DNA from: Comamonas sp. SCN 67-35
GTDB taxonomy: Bacteria > Pseudomonadota > Gammaproteobacteria > Burkholderiales > Burkholderiaceae_C
NCBI GenBank assembly: GCA_001725255.1
Contig: MEFV01000004.1
Coordinates: forward strand, 124,001-188,000
Reading direction: 5' to 3'
DNA length: 64,000 bases
Shown piece after piece: positions 8,546 to 17,010 of this stretch. How positions within the stretch are numbered: position 1 is the first letter of the stretch; each line of letters begins with the position of its first letter. Both the position numbers and the translations under genes were made by a program. The notes beneath the pieces are model-generated. The model had not been told where the DNA came from. It saw nothing but the letters and a program-made list of their open reading frames with translations, and did no database searches.

Positions 8546-9349
8546 ATGCCCCGCAAATTCATCGACCTGTCGATCTACCTGGAAAACGACGTCATCTCCG
8601 ACCCGCCGGCCTTCGCGCCCAGGATCCAGTACTTCAACCACCAGAACTCGTTCGAGCAGATGGCGCCCTTCTTTCCGGGCCTCAAGCAATCCGACCTGCC
8701 CGACGGCGAGGTCTGGGCGGTGGAGATGGTGCAGCTGTCGACGCACAACGGCACGCACCTGGACGCGCCCTACCACTTCCACAGCACCATGGACAAGGCG
8801 CTGGGCGAGAAAAAGCGCGCCTGGACCATAGACGAGGTGCCGCTGGAATGGTGCTTCCAGCCCGGCGTGAAGCTGGACTTTCGCCACTTCGCCGACGGCT
8901 ACGTCGTCACCGCCGCCGACGTCGAGGCGGAGCTCCAACGCATCGGCCACACGCTGCAACCGCTGGAGATCGTCGTCGTCAACACCCGCGCGGGCAGCCG
9001 CTACGGCCATGACGACTTCGTCAGCGCCGGTTGCGGCATGGGCTACGAAGCGACGATGTACCTGCTGGAACGCGGCGTGCGCCTGACCGGCACCGACGCC
9101 TGGAGCTGGGACGCACCCTTCGTCTACACCGCGCAAAAGTACGCCGAAAGCCACGACGCCGGCCTGATCTGGGAAGGCCACAAGGCCGGGCGCGACATCG
9201 GCTACTGCCACCTGGAAAAGCTGCACAACCTGGAGGCGCTGCCCGCCAAGGGCTTTTATATCTCGTGCTTCCCGCACAAGATCCGCGGCGCCTCGGCCGG
9301 CTGGACACGCGCGGTGGCCATCTTCGACGACGCACTGCAAGTGTCCTGA
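8546..9349 (+). CDS. cyclase-family metal-dependent hydrolase (kynurenine-formamidase-like)
   Basis: A 267-residue enzyme of the cyclase family (PF04199), which includes bacterial kynurenine formamidase, isatin hydrolase and polyketide cyclases. The metal signature HNGTHLDAPYHFH lies near residues 69-81. Family members use these His/Asp residues to bind Mn2+ or Zn2+. It follows the SMP-30-like gene by 12 bp with AGGAGAG as ribosome site. In context it may open a ring or cleave an amide or ester in the same pathway. Confidence 0.85.
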   Translation: MPRKFIDLSIYLENDVISDPPAFAPRIQYFNHQNSFEQMAPFFPGLKQSDLPDGEVWAVEMVQLSTHNGTHLDAPYHFHSTMDKALGEKKRAWTIDEVPLEWCFQPGVKLDFRHFADGYVVTAADVEAELQRIGHTLQPLEIVVVNTRAGSRYGHDDFVSAGCGMGYEATMYLLERGVRLTGTDAWSWDAPFVYTAQKYAESHDAGLIWEGHKAGRDIGYCHLEKLHNLEALPAKGFYISCFPHKIRGASAGWTRAVAIFDDALQVS

Positions 9350-9385
9350 ATTTCAAGCCGAATTCGGTTCAAACCCTTATCCATC

Positions 9386-9401
9386 AAGCGCAAGCAGCTA
9401 T
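9386..9401 (+). repeat. copy of the dispersed AAGCGC-N3-CAGCTAT repeat
   Basis: AAGCGCAAGCAGCTAT exactly matches the 16-bp consensus. It is in the 68-bp gap between the cyclase gene and the fumarylacetoacetase gene, where it separates two genes that otherwise look operonic. Confidence 0.7.
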
Positions 9402-9417
9402 CAACCAAAGAGCTTCA

Positions 9418-10749
9418 ATGACCCGACTGGACGCCACCCACGACCCGTCTCGCCGCAGCTGGCTGGCCTCGGCCAACGTCGCCACCTGCGACTTTCCGGT
9501 GCAGAACCTGCCCTACGCCGTGCTGCGCCCGCGCGCCAGCCACGGGCCCTTTCGCGGCGCGGTGGCCATCGGCGACCAGGCGCTGGACCTGGCCGCGCTG
9601 GCCGCCACCGGCCTCGTGACCGGCAGCGCCGCCGACGCGCTGGCGCTGGCCGCCGAGCCCACGCTCAACGCCTTCATGGGCGCGGGCCCTGCCGCCTGGC
9701 AGCCGCTGCGCCGCGCGCTGTTCGCACTGCTGGCGCAGGGCGCGCACGCGCAGGACACGGTGCGCGCCTGCCTGCTGCCGTTGGCCGACGTGCAATACGC
9801 CGTGCCCGCGCGCATCGGCGACTACACCGACTTCTACACCTCGCTCGACCATGCGCGCAACTGCATGCGCATCATGTACCCCGACGCCGACGTCACGCCC
9901 AACTTCCGCTGGCTGCCGCAGGCCTACCACGGCCGCGTCTCCACCATAGGCGTGAGCGGCCAGCGCTTTCACCGCCCGCACGGCCAGTTCGTGCCGCGCG
10001 GCGCCAGCGCGCCGGTGTTCGCGCCCTGCGCCGCCATGGACTACGAGTGCGAACTGGGCGTCTGGGTCGGCCCCGGCAACGCGGCGGGCGAGCCCATCGG
10101 GCTTGCCGACGCCGAGCAGCACCTGTTCGGCATCTGCCTGCTCAACGACTGGTCGGCGCGCGACATCCAGGTGTGGGAAATGCAGCCGCTCGGGCCGTTT
10201 CACGCAAAGAACTTCGCCACCACCGTCTCGCCCTGGATCGTGACCATGGACGCGCTCGCGCCCTACCGCCGACCCTGGTCGCGCGCGGCCGACGACGTGC
10301 AACCGCTGCCTTATCTCGACGCGCCCGCCAACCGCGCGCAGGGCGCGATCGACATCCAGCTCGAAGTGCTGCTGCACAGCGCGCAGGCGCAGGAAGCGGG
10401 CCGCGCCCCCGCGCGCCTGTCGGGCACCAGCTTTCGCCACCAGTACTGGACGGCGGCGCAGATGCTCGCGCACCACGCGGCCGGCGGCTGCAGCCTGCAG
10501 CCGGCCGACCTGATCGGCACCGGCACCATCTCCGGCCCCACCGATGGCGAAGCCGGCGCGCTGATCGAGCTGGCGCGCGGCGGGCAGCGGCCCGTGGATA
10601 TCGGCGGCGGCGAGCAGCGCGGGTTTCTAGCCGATGGCGACACCGTCATCCTGCGCGGCTGGTGCGAGCAGCCAGGCGCGGCGCGGATCGGATTCGGGGA
10701 GTGCCGGGGGACGGTACTGCCAGCGATGGCACCGGCAGGCGCGCGTTGA
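9418..10749 (+). CDS. fahA: fumarylacetoacetase
   Basis: A 443-residue enzyme that hydrolyses fumarylacetoacetate to fumarate and acetoacetate, the last step of homogentisate/tyrosine breakdown. It has the N-terminal FAH domain (NLPYAVLRP) and catalytic core with IGDYTDFYTSLDHARNCMRI, YHGRVSTIGVSG, DYECELGVWV, LLNDWSARDIQVWEMQPLGP and AKNFATTVSPWIV; the Asp/Glu/His metal ligands and the Lys/His pair are present. The full length matches eukaryotic-type FAH rather than short FAH-fold proteins. The ATG at 9418 fits the N-terminus. Homogentisate dioxygenase is not in this window. Confidence 0.94.
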   Translation: MTRLDATHDPSRRSWLASANVATCDFPVQNLPYAVLRPRASHGPFRGAVAIGDQALDLAALAATGLVTGSAADALALAAEPTLNAFMGAGPAAWQPLRRALFALLAQGAHAQDTVRACLLPLADVQYAVPARIGDYTDFYTSLDHARNCMRIMYPDADVTPNFRWLPQAYHGRVSTIGVSGQRFHRPHGQFVPRGASAPVFAPCAAMDYECELGVWVGPGNAAGEPIGLADAEQHLFGICLLNDWSARDIQVWEMQPLGPFHAKNFATTVSPWIVTMDALAPYRRPWSRAADDVQPLPYLDAPANRAQGAIDIQLEVLLHSAQAQEAGRAPARLSGTSFRHQYWTAAQMLAHHAAGGCSLQPADLIGTGTISGPTDGEAGALIELARGGQRPVDIGGGEQRGFLADGDTVILRGWCEQPGAARIGFGECRGTVLPAMAPAGAR

Positions 10750-10915
10750 GGGCGTCGCCCTGATGCTCCGAAACCTCGAGCCGTGGCGACGGGGCGGCCA
10801 TGAACGGCGGGATGGCTGAGTCGCATGCACAGCGGTGAGCGGATCCGGAGAGCCGTTCGCGGATTGCGCGGCTGCGATATATTGATTTCCGTCACACACC
10901 ATCCAAGAGGACCGC

Positions 10916-11818
10916 ATGTCGATCAAATCCACTCTGAAATCCACCATGGTGGCACTGGCGCTCGTGACCGGTGGGTCGGTTTTCGCACAGGGCACACCGA
11001 TCGACGCGGCGGCGTTCGACGCGCTCGTCGCGCAGGGCCCCGTCGCAGACGCTGCGACCATTGCATCGAGCACCTGGGCCAGCAAGATCAAGCAGGCCGG
11101 CACGCTGCGCCTGGGCGCCACGCAAACATCCAATCTCTTCTCGCTGCTCAACGAGAAAGACGGCAGGATGCGCGGCTTCGATGCAGGTCTGGCCCAGCTC
11201 GTCGCACGCTACATCCTGGGCGACGGGGCCAAGGTCAAGTTCACGCAGGTGACCTCATCCACGCGCGAGCAGGTACTCATCAACGACCAGGTGGACATGG
11301 TGCTCGCCACCTACTCCATCACCCCGGCCCGCGCCGAGAAAATCTCGTTTGCCGGCCCTTACTACACCTCGCAGGCCGGGGTGCTGGTCAAGGCGAGCAA
11401 CCGGGCGATTCAGTCGTACAGCGACCTGGCCGGCAAGAAGGTCGCGACGCAGGCGGGCTCCACGGGGCCCGCGATCCTGGCGCAGTACGCACCCAAGGCG
11501 GCCGTGCAGGAGTTCCAGACGCACCAGGAAGCGCTCGACGCGCTGCGCCAGGGCCGCGTGGACGCCTACGTGACCGACTACACCCTGCTGCTCAACGCCC
11601 TGAGCCTCGGCACCGGCGACACCCGGCTGGCGGGTGCGCCCTTTGGCGCGGAGGACCCCTACGGCGTCGGACTGCCCAAGGGCTCGGACGGCGTGGCCTT
11701 CGTCAACGCCTTCCTGAAAAAGGTCGAGGCCGACGGCACCTGGGCCAAGCTCTGGATCATCTCCATCGGACAGCGCACCGGCAGCACCTCTGTTCCGACA
11801 CCGCCCGCCCTCCCCTGA
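10916..11818 (+). CDS. ABC transporter substrate-binding protein (polar amino acid, family 3)
   Basis: Periplasmic solute-binding protein, 300 residues, with a signal peptide ending near SVFAQG. Family-3 hallmarks are visible: LRLGATQTSNLFS, RMRGFDAGLAQLVARYIL, QVDMVLATYSITPARAEKIS FAGPYY and GRVDAYVTDYTLLL. It resembles GluB-type glutamate-binding proteins. AAGAGGA (10905-10911) is the ribosome site. Two permease genes follow at once. There is no ATPase gene, so the importer must borrow one or use an unlinked subunit. The terminal segment after KLWI looks shorter than usual. Confidence 0.88.
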   Translation: MSIKSTLKSTMVALALVTGGSVFAQGTPIDAAAFDALVAQGPVADAATIASSTWASKIKQAGTLRLGATQTSNLFSLLNEKDGRMRGFDAGLAQLVARYILGDGAKVKFTQVTSSTREQVLINDQVDMVLATYSITPARAEKISFAGPYYTSQAGVLVKASNRAIQSYSDLAGKKVATQAGSTGPAILAQYAPKAAVQEFQTHQEALDALRQGRVDAYVTDYTLLLNALSLGTGDTRLAGAPFGAEDPYGVGLPKGSDGVAFVNAFLKKVEADGTWAKLWIISIGQRTGSTSVPTPPALP

Positions 11819-11821
11819 CCG

Positions 11822-12484
11822 ATGGGCGACATCGCCAGGCTTCTGGCCGACTACGGGCCTGCCTTCGGGCAGGCCCTTTTGCTGACCTGGAAGCTCACGG
11901 TCCTGTCCTTCGTGCCCGGCTTCCTGCTGGGCGTGGTCGTGACGGTGCTGCGGCTGCTGCCGCTGCCGCCACTGCGCCTGGCTCTGACCGCCTACGTCGA
12001 GATCTTCCGCAACATTCCCAGCGTGGCGCTGCTGATCTTCATCGTGTTCGCGCTGCCCGATCTCGACGTCGTGATCGACTATGAGCCCAGCGTGATCCTG
12101 ACCCTGGCGCTCGTCTGCTCGGCGTTCACGGCGGACTACCTGCGCTCGGGCATCAACACCATCCCCGGCGGCCACATCGAGGCCGCGCTCAGCCTGGGTA
12201 TGCGGCCGAGGCACATCATTTCCACGGTCATCTTGCCGCAGGCGCTGCGCGCGGTGGTGCAGCCGATGACCTCGCTGCTCATTGCGCTGATGCTGTCGAC
12301 CTCGCTGGCGTCGCAGGTGCCGTTTCCGGGCCGCGAGCTCACCGCGCTCGTGTCCAAGATCGCCACCGACTCCGCCGCCGGCATGGCCGCGTTCGCGGTG
12401 GCCGCCGCGATGTACGTGGCGACCGGACTGCTCATCGCCTGGGCGGGCTCCGCCCTGGAAAAGAAAGCGCGGATCCTGCGATGA
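11822..12484 (+). CDS. amino-acid ABC transporter permease (GluC-like)
   Basis: A 220-residue HisM/GluC-type inner-membrane permease. The EAA loop that contacts the ATPase is present as IEAALSLGMRPRHIISTVIL followed by PQALRAVVQPM. Five hydrophobic segments fit the family. It begins 3 bp after the binding-protein stop and its own stop overlaps the next permease start by 4 bp. The pair would form a heterodimeric channel. Confidence 0.9.
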   Translation: MGDIARLLADYGPAFGQALLLTWKLTVLSFVPGFLLGVVVTVLRLLPLPPLRLALTAYVEIFRNIPSVALLIFIVFALPDLDVVIDYEPSVILTLALVCSAFTADYLRSGINTIPGGHIEAALSLGMRPRHIISTVILPQALRAVVQPMTSLLIALMLSTSLASQVPFPGRELTALVSKIATDSAAGMAAFAVAAAMYVATGLLIAWAGSALEKKARILR

Positions 12485-13281
12485 GCCGCCCTCTGCAAGA
12501 CATTCTGTTCGGTGCGCCGAGCCCCCGGGCCCGGACCGTCACGCGGGGGGTGAGCGCGATCGCGGCGGCCGTGCTGCTCCTGCTGGCCGCGGGTGTCGCG
12601 CTGCGGTTCCAGTCCGCGGGGCAGCTCGACGCCCGCTTCTGGGCGTTCTTCGCCTGGCCGACCACCTGGACCTTCCTGGCCCAGGGCCTGCTCGGCACGG
12701 TGGCGTCGGCGGCGATGGCCGCCGCGATCGCGCTCACCCTCGGGCTGGTGCTGGTGCTGGGGCGCCTGGCGCGGCTGCGGCTCGTGCGCTGGCCAAGCAG
12801 CGCGGCGATCGAGTTCCTGCGCGGCACGCCGACGCTGCTGCTCATCTATGTGTGTTTTCTGGTGCTGCCGTCGGTCGGAATCAAGCTGAGCACGTACTGG
12901 ATGCTGACCTTGCCCATCAGCCTCTCCACCGCCGCCGTGGTGGCCGAGGTCTACCGCGCGGGCGTCCTCGCCGTGCCCCGCGGCCAGACCGATGCCGCAC
13001 GCAGCCTGGGGCTGACCGAAGCCCAGGTGTTCTTCCTCGTCGTCTTCCCCCAGGCCCTGCGCTACATCGTCCCGGCACTGGTCGCGCAACTGGTCATCGT
13101 GGTCAAGGACACCACCTTCGGCTACGTCGTCACCTACGGCGAGCTGATGCAGAACGCCAAGGTGCTCATCGCCAACTACCACGCGCTGGTGCCCGTGTAC
13201 CTCGTCGTGGCGCTGCTTTACTGCCTCGTGAACTACGCGATATCCAGGGCGAGCCAGCGGCTCGGCGGGCCGATGCATTGA
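12481..13281 (+). CDS. amino-acid ABC transporter permease (GluD-like)
   Basis: A 266-residue HisQM-family permease. It has an N-terminal extension with a membrane segment (about 20-45) before the core, as in GluD. The core shows IEFLRGTPTLLLIYVCFLVL and the EAA loop TDAARSLGLTEAQVFFLVVF PQALRYIVPALV. The start ATGA overlap with the preceding permease shows translational coupling. It ends the operon; no ATP-binding subunit follows. Confidence 0.9.
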   Translation: MSRPLQDILFGAPSPRARTVTRGVSAIAAAVLLLLAAGVALRFQSAGQLDARFWAFFAWPTTWTFLAQGLLGTVASAAMAAAIALTLGLVLVLGRLARLRLVRWPSSAAIEFLRGTPTLLLIYVCFLVLPSVGIKLSTYWMLTLPISLSTAAVVAEVYRAGVLAVPRGQTDAARSLGLTEAQVFFLVVFPQALRYIVPALVAQLVIVVKDTTFGYVVTYGELMQNAKVLIANYHALVPVYLVVALLYCLVNYAISRASQRLGGPMH

Positions 13282-13647
13282 TGCACAGGCCGCCGCAGGA
13301 TGTAAACCAGAGCCCATGTCGTAAGCAAAGAAAAGCGAATGTGTGCAGGCGCGGGTGCCTGCGCCCGGACTTGTGCGCGCAGCGCCTCTGAAGCACAGGC
13401 ACGGGGGCAGGCCCTTCGCGGAAACATGGGGAAACCATGATCCATGGTCGCACGTGGTCTAGTCGATCCAGAGCGACCTGCTTCCTGGGAACAAGCGCGG
13501 CGACGCAGTTCGGCCACCGCTCAAGTCATTGCCGGTGCACCAGCCAATTGACCACGGCCCCATGGCACCGACCGAACGCCGCTCCGAAGCCGCAGCGCCC
13601 CTTCCGAAAAAGGGAGCTGCAGGCATTTTTTTGAACTGGAGATATGC
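13282..13647. other. 366-bp non-coding stretch with a small hairpin
   Basis: No convincing gene is present. GCAGGC (13345-13350) and GCCTGC (13357-13362) form a 6-bp stem with a 6-nt loop but no T-tract, so it is at best a weak terminator for the ABC operon. TTCC-TG-GGAA (13482-13491) is a small perfect palindrome. The end of the stretch supplies the ribosome site CTGGAGAT for the protease gene. Confidence 0.5.
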
Positions 13648-14682
13648 ATGTACCGTTGCACCTGCAGCATCGTGCCCAGAGATGTGTTGGAGCGTCTTGC
13701 CGGGGATGAAAGGTTCGGCGCCGAGCTGCGCAAGGCGGCTTCCGACTCCGCGCGCGTCAGCGATGTCCTGCGTCGCATGCGCAATGAATCACGCGCATTG
13801 CTCATGCACGACATGGCCATGGGCACCCGTCCAAAGCCCCGGATTTCCGAACCCAAGGTGCAGGTATACAACTGCAGAAACACCACTGCCCTGCCCGGCA
13901 GGCTGGTGACCAGCCCCCGCCGCTCGGCCGACAGGACGATCAAGCGCGCCTTCGAGGACACGACATCGGTCGCAACGTTCTATCGGGAAGTCTTCGGCCG
14001 CAACTCCCTCGACAACGCAGGCATATCGCTCATCTCATCCGTCCACTATGGCGTGAAGTACAACAACGCGATGTGGAACGGCAGCCAGATGGTCTACGGC
14101 GACGGGGATGGCAACCTGTTCCTGGATTTCACTCTTGGCAACGATGTGGTCGGACACGAACTGACACACGGTGTCACCCAGTACACCCTGGACCTGGAAT
14201 ACAGCGGCGACGCGGGTGGCCTGAACGAGAGCCTGTCGGACTGCTTCGGTTCGATGTTCCGCCAGTGGCAGGCCGGACAGACCGTGGACCAGGCCGACTG
14301 GCTGATCGGTGCGGACATCCTGGGCCCCGCCGCCAGGGAGCGCGGCTACACCTGCCTGCGCAGCATGGTCAATCCCGCCGACAGGAAGGCCCTCGCCCGT
14401 CAGCCCACCCGGTACTCGGACCTCACCCCCGACATGGATCCCCACTACAGCAGCGGCCCGCCCAATCTGGCCTTCTGCACGGCCTGCGTGGTTCTGGGGG
14501 GCAAGAGCTGGGAAAGCGTCGGGCAGGTGTGGTATCGCGCGATGACGGCACTGGGCGCCCGCCCCAGTCTCGACATGCCGGACTTTGCAGAGAAGACACG
14601 GCAGACGGCTGAACAGATGTACCCTTCGCAACCGGCGGTGCTCGCCGCCGTTGACAAGGGCTGGAGGACCGTGGGACTGTGA
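13648..14682 (+). CDS. M4-family metalloprotease, protealysin-like
   Basis: A 344-residue thermolysin-family zinc protease with a short propeptide and no signal peptide, as in protealysin. The zinc site is HELTH (170-174) with the third ligand E194 in GLNESLSD, and GDGDG (151-155) precedes it. The propeptide begins CTCSIVPRDVLERLA and ends before VYNCRNTTALPGRLV, where maturation is expected. Protealysins are intracellular or exported by unknown means and act on cytoskeletal and other proteins. It is followed by an emfourin-like inhibitor gene, which is the known pairing. Base composition is somewhat lower in GC than the neighbouring operons. Confidence 0.93.
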   Translation: MYRCTCSIVPRDVLERLAGDERFGAELRKAASDSARVSDVLRRMRNESRALLMHDMAMGTRPKPRISEPKVQVYNCRNTTALPGRLVTSPRRSADRTIKRAFEDTTSVATFYREVFGRNSLDNAGISLISSVHYGVKYNNAMWNGSQMVYGDGDGNLFLDFTLGNDVVGHELTHGVTQYTLDLEYSGDAGGLNESLSDCFGSMFRQWQAGQTVDQADWLIGADILGPAARERGYTCLRSMVNPADRKALARQPTRYSDLTPDMDPHYSSGPPNLAFCTACVVLGGKSWESVGQVWYRAMTALGARPSLDMPDFAEKTRQTAEQMYPSQPAVLAAVDKGWRTVGL

Positions 14683-14730
14683 CCCTTGCCACGATCACCT
14701 GCCCCAGGGCGAACAACCCGTTTTCAGGCC

Positions 14731-15033
14731 ATGAACCAGGACTCTTCGATCGCGGTGGAACGCCTCGGTGGCTTTGCCGGGTTCGGCGGGCCGGGGGCCC
14801 GCATCCGCAGCTGCGGCACGCTGCAATGGTCGCAGCTGAGTTCGGACGAGTGTCAGGCCCTGGCGCAGCAATTCACGGAGGTCACTTCCGTCGAGGCGGC
14901 CAGCAGGCCGACGGCGGATGGATTTCAATACCGCATCACCGCGACGGTGGATGGCGCGCTGCGCACCATCGTGCTGCCCGAGCAGTCCGTGCCAGCAGCG
15001 TTGCGCGATTGCGTTCGCGACGAACTGCTGTAG
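14731..15033 (+). CDS. emfourin-like protealysin inhibitor
   Basis: A 100-residue soluble protein beginning MNQDSSIAVERLGGFAGFGG; the glycine-rich GGFAGFGGPGARIRSCG start is the hallmark of emfourin, the protein inhibitor encoded next to protealysin. The ATG at 14731 gives this N-terminus; an alternative ATG at 14686 would add 15 residues with no ribosome site. It lies 48 bp after the protease stop, so both are probably co-transcribed. The inferred role is to keep the cytoplasmic protease silent until release. Confidence 0.82.
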   Translation: MNQDSSIAVERLGGFAGFGGPGARIRSCGTLQWSQLSSDECQALAQQFTEVTSVEAASRPTADGFQYRITATVDGALRTIVLPEQSVPAALRDCVRDELL

Positions 15034-15184
15034 CGAGCCCCGTTCCCCAAGCGCGCTTCGGGCCTGTCAGCGACGCGGTCTACAGATCCAGACCACCCAC
15101 ACCGCCGCATGGTCCGTGGGTCACGGTTTGCGTGGAAATCGACAGCGAGCGGCCCAACGTCAAGACAACAGTGCCATTTGTGGT

Positions 15185-15798
15185 TCATTCGACAGGCATG
15201 GCACGCGCCTCGGCCGCCGGCTTGGTTCTGGCGAGTCCGTCCACGCCTGGAATGCTTTTCCGAACGGCCACGAACAGGACCTCTGCGTCTTCGCCTCCGC
15301 ATGCGTGACACGCATGCGCGCGATCGCTTGGAAAGCGGATCCAGTCGCCCGCCTTGAGTTCCACGAGGCCATCGTTCGGGCCGGCCATCACTGTGCCGGA
15401 CAGCACCAGCAGGCTCTCGGCGCTGCCGGGCTCATGCGCTTCTGACACGTGCCCCTCGGCATTCACGGTTGCGGTGGAAACATAGATCATCTCGGCGCCG
15501 TAGAACGTGGCCAGTGGACGCAATTGCATCCCTTCGAGCGGGCGCCAAGTGGCATCTTCGACGCGGCGAACGTCCACACCCGAGGTGGCCCGTTCACTGA
15601 CCAGATCGGTGAGCGGGACATCCAGCGCGTCACACAGGCGCTGCAGCGTATCCAGGGTCGGGTTGGATTGCCCGAGTTCGATGGACAGCAAGGTTGCCTT
15701 GGAAACGCCTGCCAGCCGAGCCACCTGCGATGCCGACATCCGGCGCTGGGACGATAGCGCTCGACGTTGCGAGCCACGATGGTGTTGATGTCAAGCAT
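15185..15798 (-). pseudogene. XRE-family regulator with cupin sensor domain, apparent 1-base frameshift
   Basis: The main frame (15185-15739, 184 residues) holds most of the helix-turn-helix (MSASQVARLAGVSKATLLSI) and a C-terminal cupin domain. The expected first helix is in another frame just upstream: ATG at 15798 gives MLDINTIVARNVERYR. Between its last Arg codon and the MSASQ ATG there are 11 bases where 12 would restore one frame. The natural reading is a single-base deletion (or sequencing error) near 15750. As written, only an N-truncated protein could be made. It is divergent from the DUF169 unit and convergent with the emfourin gene. Confidence 0.75.
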
Positions 15799-15889
15799 GG
15801 AGTCAGGTGCGATTGCCGAGCGGCACGACCGGCCGTCGATCTTGCGACGAGCCCTCAAGGCCCTTGCCAAGAACCACGGGGGGCGGTTG

Positions 15890-15915
15890 GTATATTCGAC
15901 AATAGGTCGTTTTAA
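15890..15915. promoter_or_regulatory. candidate operator/promoter between the XRE regulator and the DUF169 unit
   Basis: The divergent gap contains TATATT (15891-15896) next to the inverted repeat CGAC-AATAG-GTCG (15897-15909). It is the only AT-richer spot in the gap, 33 bp before the small ORF. Regulation by the divergent XRE protein is inferred from arrangement alone. Confidence 0.35.
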
Positions 15916-15947
15916 TGGCCGAACCGCATGACCCTCTTGGAGACAAC

Positions 15948-16082
15948 ATGTGCATTCGTCTTGGAACCTGGATCGATGCCCACGCGCAAGGGCCAGCGGG
16001 CAGCGCCTGGCTGGCCGCCACATGGACTGACGCGCTTCGCACCGGCGCCGAAGCCGCCGAACCTCCCGGGTTGGCACGATGA
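15948..16082 (+). CDS. small 44-residue ORF translationally coupled to the DUF169 gene
   Basis: The ATG at 15948 is preceded by TTGGAGA at good spacing. The reading frame MCIRLGTWIDAHAQGPAGSA continues to a stop at 16080-16082 that overlaps the ATG of the DUF169 gene in an ATGA. The peptide is hydrophilic, has one Cys and is not recognised. It could be a leader peptide that couples or meters DUF169 translation, or a true small protein. Confidence 0.45.
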   Translation: MCIRLGTWIDAHAQGPAGSAWLAATWTDALRTGAEAAEPPGLAR

Positions 16083-16894
16083 CCACAGTGGATCAGGCCA
16101 ATGGTCAAGCGCCGCTGGCGGCCTTGGCCCAGCAACTCGAACACACCCTCAAGCTGCGCGTGCCCCCCATCGGCATGCGGCTGTTCGAGTCGGCCGATGT
16201 GCTGGGCACCATCCCCCGGCTGCGCCGGCCGCAGGCGGTGCACACCACCGACCAGATCGTGGCCCAGGCCACGCGCCTGGGGTGGACGGTGGGCATCACC
16301 GCCGACGACCTGGTGGGCCCGCAATGCCAGGCGGTGATCGGCTTGGGCGGCCAGGATGAGGACTGGTATTCGGGCCGGCAAATGGCCGGCGTGTGGTTTG
16401 CTACCGTCGAAGACTCCAAGCGCCACCAGGCGGCGATGACGGTGGTGCCCAAGGGCCAATACAAGGCCCTGGTGGTGGCGCCACTGGCCAAGTGGGCGGG
16501 CTTTGGCGAGGGGCTGGACCAGCCCGACATCGCGCTGTTCTACGCCACGCCCGGCGCCATGATTTATTTCATCAACGGCCTGCAATGGTCGGGCTACCAG
16601 AAGTTCGACTGGAGCGTGGTGGGCGAGTCGTCGTGCGCCGACTCCTGGGGCCGGGCGCTCAAGACGCGCGAGCCCAGCCTGTCAATCCCCTGCTTTGCCG
16701 AGCGTCGCTACGGCGGCGTACTGGACGACGAAATGCTGATGGCGCTGGCGCCGGCCGACATCGCCAAGGCGCTGACCGGCATGGCGGCGCTGGCCAAGAA
16801 CGGCCTGCGCTACCCATTTGCCCAGTACGGCATCCAGCAGGACGTGCGCGCCGGCATGGGGGTGAGTTACTCGCAGACCAAGGGGGCCGCCTGA
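16079..16894 (+). CDS. DUF169 family protein
   Basis: A 271-residue soluble protein of the DUF169 family (PF02596), whose biochemical role is not established. Typical features are the PPIGMRLFESADVLG start, a Cys in GPQCQAVIGLG, the GVWFATVEDSKRHQAAM segment, and VVGESSCADSWGRALKTREP with SIPCFAERRYGG. The spread of cysteines (in GPQC, SSCAD, IPCFAE) suggests metal or cofactor binding, which is inference. The gene is coupled to a 44-residue ORF and lies divergent from an XRE-cupin regulator. Confidence 0.78.
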   Translation: MTTVDQANGQAPLAALAQQLEHTLKLRVPPIGMRLFESADVLGTIPRLRRPQAVHTTDQIVAQATRLGWTVGITADDLVGPQCQAVIGLGGQDEDWYSGRQMAGVWFATVEDSKRHQAAMTVVPKGQYKALVVAPLAKWAGFGEGLDQPDIALFYATPGAMIYFINGLQWSGYQKFDWSVVGESSCADSWGRALKTREPSLSIPCFAERRYGGVLDDEMLMALAPADIAKALTGMAALAKNGLRYPFAQYGIQQDVRAGMGVSYSQTKGAA

Positions 16895-17010
16895 TCGGCC
16901 TTCGCTTCTGGCGCAAGGATTCCGGAGGTGGCACGGTGCATCACGCCGGACTGGGGCTTGCGCTGGCCTTGGCGATCGCTGCTTTCAAATTGACGCAGCA
17001 GTACCGCCAT

